18,532 bases of DNA from Selenomonas sp. AE3005 (GTDB taxonomy: Bacteria; Bacillota; Negativicutes; Selenomonadales; Selenomonadaceae), in NCBI RefSeq assembly GCF_905233635.1, contig NZ_CAJODG010000039.1, positions 1 to 18,532 of the forward strand. The letters are read 5' to 3'. The translations under genes were made by a program, and so were the position numbers. Under the pieces are notes generated by a model, which did not search any database, was not told where the DNA came from, and saw nothing but the letters and a program-made list of their open reading frames with translations. This document shows, one piece after another, positions 14,597-18,532 of this stretch (its first letter is position 1; each line of letters begins with the position of its first letter).

Positions 14597-14785
14597 TCAG
14601 GCGTTAGCCTTGCGGAATTTATCCATGAACTTAGCCAGTTTTTCAGCGCCTTCATAGGACATGGCGTTGTAGATGGAGGCGCGCATGCCGCCGACGCTGC
14701 GATGCCTCTTGACACCGCTGAGTCCTTCCTGCAGAGCTTCGGCGACGAATTTTGCTTCGAGTTCTTCGCTAGGCAGGCGGAAGGC
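14597..14785 (-). pseudogene. serC: Phosphoserine aminotransferase, C-terminal fragment
   Basis: Read on the minus strand, 62 codons and a stop encode the C-terminal end of SerC: FRLPSEELEAKFVAEAL, then GLSGVKRHRSVGGMRASIYN and AMSYEGAEKLAKFMDKF. This matches the conserved SerC tail, where the usual sequence has KGHRSVGG (here Arg replaces Gly). SerC is about 360 residues, so over 80 percent is missing. The codon just upstream, at 14786-14788, reads TAG in frame, and homology stops abruptly there, marking a junction with unrelated DNA. No start codon or binding site exists. It is a remnant; a full serC would be expected elsewhere if serine is made by this route. Confidence 0.85.
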
Positions 14786-14874
14786 CTACTTTTTTCGTTT
14801 GTCGTAGATGTATCGTCAGTAGTCTTGTGGCGGCATGGCTCTATGACAGAATCCGTAACAGCGGCAACAGGTAA
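14785..14874 (+). pseudogene. Tail of a small hydrophobic peptide gene, possibly a type I toxin
   Basis: The + strand frame entering from the serC junction reads PTFFVCRRCIVSSLVAAWLY then DRIRNSGNR and TAA. A hydrophobic segment followed by a short charged tail is the pattern of small membrane toxins of type I toxin-antitoxin loci. No ATG/GTG/TTG start with a binding site exists: the frame has a TAG just upstream inside serC DNA, so the 5' end appears deleted. A terminator follows at 14917-14947, and a strong promoter faces it from the right. Identity as a toxin is inferred from layout and composition only; it could equally be the tail of an unrelated small membrane protein. Confidence 0.4.
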
Positions 14875-14889
14875 CCCTGTCTGAAGTCT
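14867..14889 (+). repeat. Imperfect direct repeat, copy A
   Basis: ACAGGTAACC and CTGAAGTCT here recur as ACAGGTTACC and CTGAAGACT at 14969-14990. Copy A overlaps the stop codon of the hydrophobic peptide frame and copy B lies in the opposing transcription unit, so the two RNAs could pair in trans over these segments. Confidence 0.5.
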
Positions 14890-14916
14890 GGCCCTACCAA
14901 CCAGGTGGATGACGCG

Positions 14917-14947
14917 AAAAGCGCCAGTGCATTGCATTGGCGCTTTT
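14917..14947 (+). terminator. Intrinsic terminator after the hydrophobic peptide frame
   Basis: AAAAGCGCCA (14917-14926) pairs with TGGCGCTTTT (14938-14947) around an 11-nt loop, with a further T beyond. The minus strand has only four T residues after the stem, so it acts mainly on + strand transcripts. Confidence 0.75.
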
Positions 14948-14954
14948 TGGCAAA

Positions 14955-15035
14955 GAAAAAAGAGTCTTACAGGTTACCAAGCTGAAGACTCTTTTTCGGT
15001 GTAAACTCGTGGTTTAACCCAATCATTTCATTTGT
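14955..15035 (-). ncRNA. Possible small antisense-type RNA
   Basis: A consensus-quality minus-strand promoter would start an RNA near 15035, and the terminator 14957-14996 would end it near 14955, giving about 80 nt with no credible reading frame. The terminator loop contains GGTAACCTGT, which pairs at nine of ten positions with ACAGGTAACC in the transcript from the + strand peptide frame. This resembles the antitoxin RNA of convergent type I toxin-antitoxin loci. The RNA is a prediction from promoter and terminator only. Confidence 0.35.
14957..14996. terminator. Bidirectional terminator
   Basis: AAAAAGAGTCTT (14957-14968) pairs with AAGACTCTTTTT (14985-14996) around a 16-nt loop that holds repeat copy B. 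The minus strand ends in a run of six T, so it is well suited to stop leftward transcription from the promoter at 15042-15070 and from the methyltransferase gene. Confidence 0.8.
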
Positions 15036-15041
15036 ATCCTA

Positions 15042-15070
15042 ATTATAACATTTCCGTTATATACTAGCAA
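15042..15070 (-). promoter_or_regulatory. Strong minus-strand promoter
   Basis: On the minus strand TTGCTA (15070-15065) is followed after exactly 17 bp by TATAAT (15047-15042), with TG one base before the -10 box. It points away from the methyltransferase and into a gap holding only terminators and gene remnants, so its product is probably a short RNA. Confidence 0.6.
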
Positions 15071-15089
15071 GATATTTTACGCAAAATTT

Positions 15090-15692
15090 CTAGGGATGAC
15101 TAAGCCGGAATACCAGCAGTTTTTCCCGTGGGTCATTGTATTTTTCTCCGGGGCGGCAGTCGATGGTGTCAATCATGGTCAGCTGGGCGTGGTGGGTGAG
15201 GTATTCAGTATAAGCAGGGGAGGGGTAGTAGAAGATAAGGAGAATATCTCTGGGGAATTTTTGGCAGGAGGCTTGCAGATTGTCCAGTACGGTACTGAGA
15301 ATTTCCACGGCGAAGGGATTGAAGAAGAAACAGCGGTCCACATATTCGGGAACAGTGAAGTCGATGACGTCCTGCTGGAGCAGGGTCACGCGATTGCCGC
15401 GCAGGGCGGTTTGTTGATTGGTGCAGGCTCTTTCGTAGAGCCGGGGATTATACTCAATGCCGATGGCATGGCATTTGGTCTGGCTGGCGAGGAAAAAGCT
15501 GACCCGGCCTTTGCCGCAGCCGTAGTCAACCACGGTATTGTGCTTGTCAATATAGCCGCTGCGGGCCAGCTGTTCTAATACGGTATAATCGGTAGGCTCG
15601 TAGGGATAGCGCACCAAATCGGAGATGGTATCGTCCCGTCCCGTGGTCTTGATGTGCAGCAGCTTATCCCAGTCGTTTTCCAAATCGGTCAT
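15090..15692 (-). CDS. Class I SAM-dependent methyltransferase
   Basis: The 200-residue product has a class I (Rossmann-fold) methyltransferase domain. Motif I is VVDYGCGKGRVSFFLA (about 53-68), followed by an acidic residue at the end of the second strand in IGIEYNPRLYERA and by the LLQQDVIDF stretch. The motif IV position reads FFFNPFAV, with NPF where many N- or O-methyltransferases carry NPPY or similar. The substrate cannot be told from sequence. CTCCTT at 15705-15710 is AAGGAG on the minus strand, a ribosome binding site 12 nt before the ATG. It is divergent from the alanyl-tRNA editing gene. Length and frame are intact, and GC content resembles the core genes. Confidence 0.85.
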   Translation of the reverse strand: MTDLENDWDKLLHIKTTGRDDTISDLVRYPYEPTDYTVLEQLARSGYIDKHNTVVDYGCGKGRVSFFLASQTKCHAIGIEYNPRLYERACTNQQTALRGNRVTLLQQDVIDFTVPEYVDRCFFFNPFAVEILSTVLDNLQASCQKFPRDILLIFYYPSPAYTEYLTHHAQLTMIDTIDCRPGEKYNDPREKLLVFRLSHP

Positions 15693-15818
15693 AAGGGTTA
15701 GAGACTCCTTTGTGATAATGATTGTTCTATTTTAGCTTATCAACGCAGGGATTTCAATGGGGATGGAAAAGGATATTTGCTTGTGGTCACGAATTATTCT
15801 TTGTGGAGGTAGAGACTT

Positions 15819-16997
15819 ATGACAAAGAAATTGTTTTTGGAAGATGTGCTGCTGCGCAGCTGTCAGGCTGTGGTGACAGATTGTGTAGAGTTAAAGACAG
15901 GCTTTGGCATTGAGCTTGACCAGACGGTGTTTTATCCCGAGGGGGGCGGACAGCTCAGCGATACGGGAAAGCTGCTTTGTACCGGTAAAGAGATAGCTGT
16001 GACTCATGTCCGGGAGACGGAGGGGCGCATTCTGCATGAAACGGCAGAGCCGTTGGACAAGGGTTCCGCGGTAGAAGCGGTGATTGACTGGCAGGCGCGT
16101 TTTGACCACATGCAGCAGCATTGTGGGGAGCATTTGCTATCTTATGGCTTTTGGAAACTTTGTAAGGCGGACAACATTGGCTTTCACATGTCGCCGGAAA
16201 TGGTGACGATAGATTTGAGCCGGGAAGTCAGTCATGAAGAAATCCGGCAGGTGGAGGTGCTGGCCAATCAGCACATACAGGATGACCGCCCGATAACGGC
16301 AGAATGGATGGAGGCTGCTGCGGCGGCAAAATGCGCAACCCGGAAGTTTAACGATAAGCTCACAGGGCCGGTACGGGTGGTGAGCATTGACGGCAGCGAT
16401 GCCTGCACCTGCTGTGGAACCCATCCGCCCATGACCGGAATGGTTGGACTGGTAAAAATCTTTAAGGCAGAAAAGCATAAGCAGGGGACAAGGATATATT
16501 TCCTTTGCGGACGGCTGGCTTTGCAGAAAATCACCGAGGGCTGGCAGGCGCTGACGGCGGCAGCACAGCTTCTGTCCGTCAAGGATGTGGAAATCAAGCT
16601 GGGGGTAGAACGCCTGCAAGAGGAAAATAAGGAACTGCGGGAAAAAATTACAGCATGGGAAAACCGCTGGGTGCAGGAACAGGCCGCACGGCTCTTGGCC
16701 TCCGCGCCTGTAGTGGATGGCATAAAGGACATCACATACAAGTCTCAGGACATATCAGCGGAGGCCGCCCAAAAGCTGGCTCAGGAACTGTCAGCAGATG
16801 AGCAGGTTCGGGCAACGGTCTTTTATGTCACCAAGGACAGGCTCAATTATGTACTGGCGCTGGGCAGCGCAGTGTCTGGCAGCTGCCGGGAGAGGATAAA
16901 AGACATCAATGAGAAATATCATGGCCGGGGCGGTGGCAAGGACAATATGGCTCAGGGCAGCGCCCCATTAGGTGAAATAGATTTTGCCACTCTATAG
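15819..16997 (+). CDS. Alanyl-tRNA editing protein (AlaX type) with DHHA1 domain
   Basis: This 392-residue protein resembles the editing half of alanyl-tRNA synthetase: it hydrolyses wrongly charged Ser- or Gly-tRNA(Ala). The N-terminal part shows FYPEGGGQLSDTG (about 38-50). The zinc and catalytic site appears as HCGEH (His101, His105) and CCGTH (Cys198, His202), matching the usual HxxxH and CxxxH of the second additional domain. A charged coiled-coil follows (about 260-285). The DHHA1 tail ends with GRGGGKDNMAQG (369-380). There is no synthetase catalytic domain, so it is a free-standing editor of the long AlaX class. GGAGGT at 15804-15809 precedes the ATG. It is cotranscribed with the downstream gene, 12 bp away. 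Confidence 0.92.
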   Translation: MTKKLFLEDVLLRSCQAVVTDCVELKTGFGIELDQTVFYPEGGGQLSDTGKLLCTGKEIAVTHVRETEGRILHETAEPLDKGSAVEAVIDWQARFDHMQQHCGEHLLSYGFWKLCKADNIGFHMSPEMVTIDLSREVSHEEIRQVEVLANQHIQDDRPITAEWMEAAAAAKCATRKFNDKLTGPVRVVSIDGSDACTCCGTHPPMTGMVGLVKIFKAEKHKQGTRIYFLCGRLALQKITEGWQALTAAAQLLSVKDVEIKLGVERLQEENKELREKITAWENRWVQEQAARLLASAPVVDGIKDITYKSQDISAEAAQKLAQELSADEQVRATVFYVTKDRLNYVLALGSAVSGSCRERIKDINEKYHGRGGGKDNMAQGSAPLGEIDFATL

Positions 16998-17009
16998 GGA
17001 GGTGTGGAC

Positions 17010-18395
17010 ATGTCTTTGTTAGGAGCATGTGTCGTACCCCATCCGCCTTTGATTTTGTCGGAAATCGGCGGCGGCCGGGAACAGGAAATAGCAGCTACGC
17101 TTGACGCTTATAGGGAGACTGCGGCGTGGGCAGTAGATAATAAGCCCGATGTGGTGGTTATCATCAGCCCTCATGCCAAAATGTATGCTGATTATCTGCA
17201 AATATCGGCAGGAGAAAGAGCCGAGGGAAATTTTGCTGCCTTTGGGCATGGGGAGGTGCAGCTTGAAGCTGACTATGACACGGCCTTTGTCAGCCATCTT
17301 TCCAGGCTGGCAGATGCCATAAAACTGCCGGCCGGCACTTTGGGCAAGCAGGATGGCGGCCTTGACCACGGCACGATGATTCCCCTGCGCTTTTTGCAGC
17401 AGGCAGGCTACGAAGGAAAGATTGTGCGTATCGGCTTGTCAGGTCTTTCCCGTGACCATCATTATGCCTTGGGCGTACTGATAGCCCAAACAGCAAAAGA
17501 TTTGAACAGGCGGCTGGTATTGGTAGCCAGCGGTGACTTGTCACATAAGCTGAAAGCAGACGGCCCTTACGGTTTTGACCCGGCAGGCCCGGTGTTTGAT
17601 AAGCGTATGGGAGAGTGCTTTGCCCAGGGCGACTTTTTAAAACTGCTGACCACTCCGGCTGAGCTGGCTGACAGTGCTGCTGAGTGCGGCCTGCGTTCCT
17701 TCTGGATAATGGCCGGGGCCTTGGACAGGCAGCAGGTAAAGGCACGGCTGTTGTCCTTGGAAGGCCCCTTTGGTGTCGGTTACGGCACGGCTATTTTTGA
17801 GCCGCAGGGAACGGACGAATCACGAAATATCGGTGAACAGGCGGCGCAACTGCGCAGACAGGCGCTGCAAAAAATCAGGGAACAGGAAGACGCCTATATC
17901 GCGCTGGCGCGTTATTCTTTGGAAACCTATGTGCGGACAGGCAGACGGGGCAGCTTGCCCAAGGACTTGCCAACGGAGATGACTGCCCAAAAGGCAGGGG
18001 CGTTTGTTTCCTTAAAGAAGGATGGGCAGCTGCGCGGCTGTATTGGTACGATACTGCCCACGCAGGAAAATTTAGCTCAGGAGATTTTACGCAACGCGGT
18101 ATCTGCTGGAACAGCCGACCCACGCTTTGCGCCGGTGTCGGCAGATGAACTGGCGGATTTGGTATATGACGTGGATGTGCTTTCACCGCCGGAGCCCATT
18201 GACAGTGAGCATGATTTGGACGTTAAAAAGTACGGTGTCATTGTGGAATGCGGCCAGCGGCGCGGGCTGCTGTTGCCGGATTTAGCCGGTGTGGATACGG
18301 TGGAGCAGCAGGTAAGCATTGCGCGGAAGAAAGGAAATATCGCCGCAAACGAGCCCGTCAAGTTGTGGAGGTTTACGGTGACGCGGCACATATAA
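17010..18395 (+). CDS. MEMO-AMMECR1 fusion protein (AmmeMemoRadiSam proteins B and A)
   Basis: Two families are fused in 461 residues. The N-terminal MEMO domain (about 1-265) is a dioxygenase-like fold; residues matching the MEMO metal site are His11 (PHPP), His55 (ISPHAK) and His179 (SGDLSH, with Asp176), plus His120 (LDHGT) and Cys226. The C-terminal AMMECR1 domain (about 290-461) has the invariant LRGCIG at 341-346. These two occur with a radical SAM protein in the AmmeMemoRadiSam group; no radical SAM gene lies in this window, and the next gene is on the other strand. ATG 17010 is preferred to GTG 17004 because GGGAGG (16997-17002) lies 7 nt before it and overlaps the previous stop codon. 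The biochemical role is not settled. Confidence 0.92.
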   Translation: MSLLGACVVPHPPLILSEIGGGREQEIAATLDAYRETAAWAVDNKPDVVVIISPHAKMYADYLQISAGERAEGNFAAFGHGEVQLEADYDTAFVSHLSRLADAIKLPAGTLGKQDGGLDHGTMIPLRFLQQAGYEGKIVRIGLSGLSRDHHYALGVLIAQTAKDLNRRLVLVASGDLSHKLKADGPYGFDPAGPVFDKRMGECFAQGDFLKLLTTPAELADSAAECGLRSFWIMAGALDRQQVKARLLSLEGPFGVGYGTAIFEPQGTDESRNIGEQAAQLRRQALQKIREQEDAYIALARYSLETYVRTGRRGSLPKDLPTEMTAQKAGAFVSLKKDGQLRGCIGTILPTQENLAQEILRNAVSAGTADPRFAPVSADELADLVYDVDVLSPPEPIDSEHDLDVKKYGVIVECGQRRGLLLPDLAGVDTVEQQVSIARKKGNIAANEPVKLWRFTVTRHI

Positions 18396-18403
18396 ATTGC
18401 AGT

Positions 18404-18532
18404 TTATTGGTTAGTGCGTGCTAAATTTATCCCGTTCATACGCTGCACGGGGTTCACGGGGAGTAATTTTTCTGTTTCCGCTAAACGACCCGCCCTGATA
18501 ATTTCAGCTGTCCAGTTACCTGCGCCGGGCAG
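18404..18532 (-). CDS. 3' end of an unidentified minus-strand gene (5' part outside window)
   Basis: On the minus strand a continuous frame enters from the window edge and ends at TAA (18406-18404), giving 42 residues including LPGAGNWTAEIIRAGRLAE and EKLLPVNPVQRMN. The composition and lack of stops look like real protein, and the stop lies just 9 bp beyond the convergent MEMO-AMMECR1 gene's stop. I do not recognise the family from this tail. The 8-bp space between the two stops holds no terminator. Confidence 0.5.
   Translation of the reverse strand: MPGAGNWTAEIIRAGRLAETEKLLPVNPVQRMNGINLARTNQ

Noticed and set aside
14537..14884. A + strand frame of 115 codons crossing the serC fragment
   Set aside because: Its first half is antisense to clear SerC sequence and the frame spans an obvious junction, so it is chance continuity.
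15096..15578. A + strand frame of 160 codons over the methyltransferase gene
   Set aside because: The minus strand gives a clear methyltransferase motif I and a good ribosome binding site; the + strand product matches nothing.
15715..15743. A minus-strand TTGATA-17-CATTAT promoter before the methyltransferase
   Set aside because: The transcription start would fall on the ribosome binding site, and the -10 box is poor, so it is not credible as the gene's promoter.

Overview
The window looks like chromosomal DNA of a Negativicutes bacterium, most likely Selenomonadaceae (a Selenomonas or Mitsuokella relative). This is inferred from the rplA-rplJ-rplL-rpoB-rpoC order, a beta' subunit without the proteobacterial trigger-loop insertion, strong Gram-positive-type Shine-Dalgarno sites with frequent TTG starts, and an FlgE remnant. 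The genus cannot be fixed by reading alone.

Positions 1-9650 hold the conserved ribosomal protein / RNA polymerase cluster, all on the + strand: the 3' end of rplA, an L10 leader with a built-in attenuator, rplJ, rplL, a strong terminator, a promoter/leader region with an attenuator-like hairpin, then rpoB and rpoC and a terminator. The L10 leader lets excess L10-L12 shut down rplJL, while the second promoter region supplies rpoBC separately. An Mrp/NBP35-type Fe-S carrier ATPase (9666-10499) follows with its own terminator.

Positions 10500-15090 form an accessory, rearranged region. It carries a small serine recombinase; two diverged copies of the 5' end of a small secreted-protein gene, the first truncated and the second broken by a stop and a frameshift; an AT-rich gene for a zinc-ribbon/membrane protein lying between those copies; an intact small secreted protein; the 3' fragment of flgE; the 3' fragment of serC on the other strand; and a region resembling the remains of a convergent type I toxin-antitoxin locus (hydrophobic peptide tail, trans-complementary direct repeat, strong opposing promoter, two terminators). 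The mixture of gene ends, repeats and fragments indicates repeated insertion and deletion at one chromosomal spot.

Positions 15090-18532 return to ordinary coding DNA: a class I SAM methyltransferase on the minus strand, then divergently an AlaX-type alanyl-tRNA editing protein with a DHHA1 tail, tightly followed by a MEMO-AMMECR1 fusion protein (AmmeMemoRadiSam family). The window ends inside an unidentified minus-strand gene.
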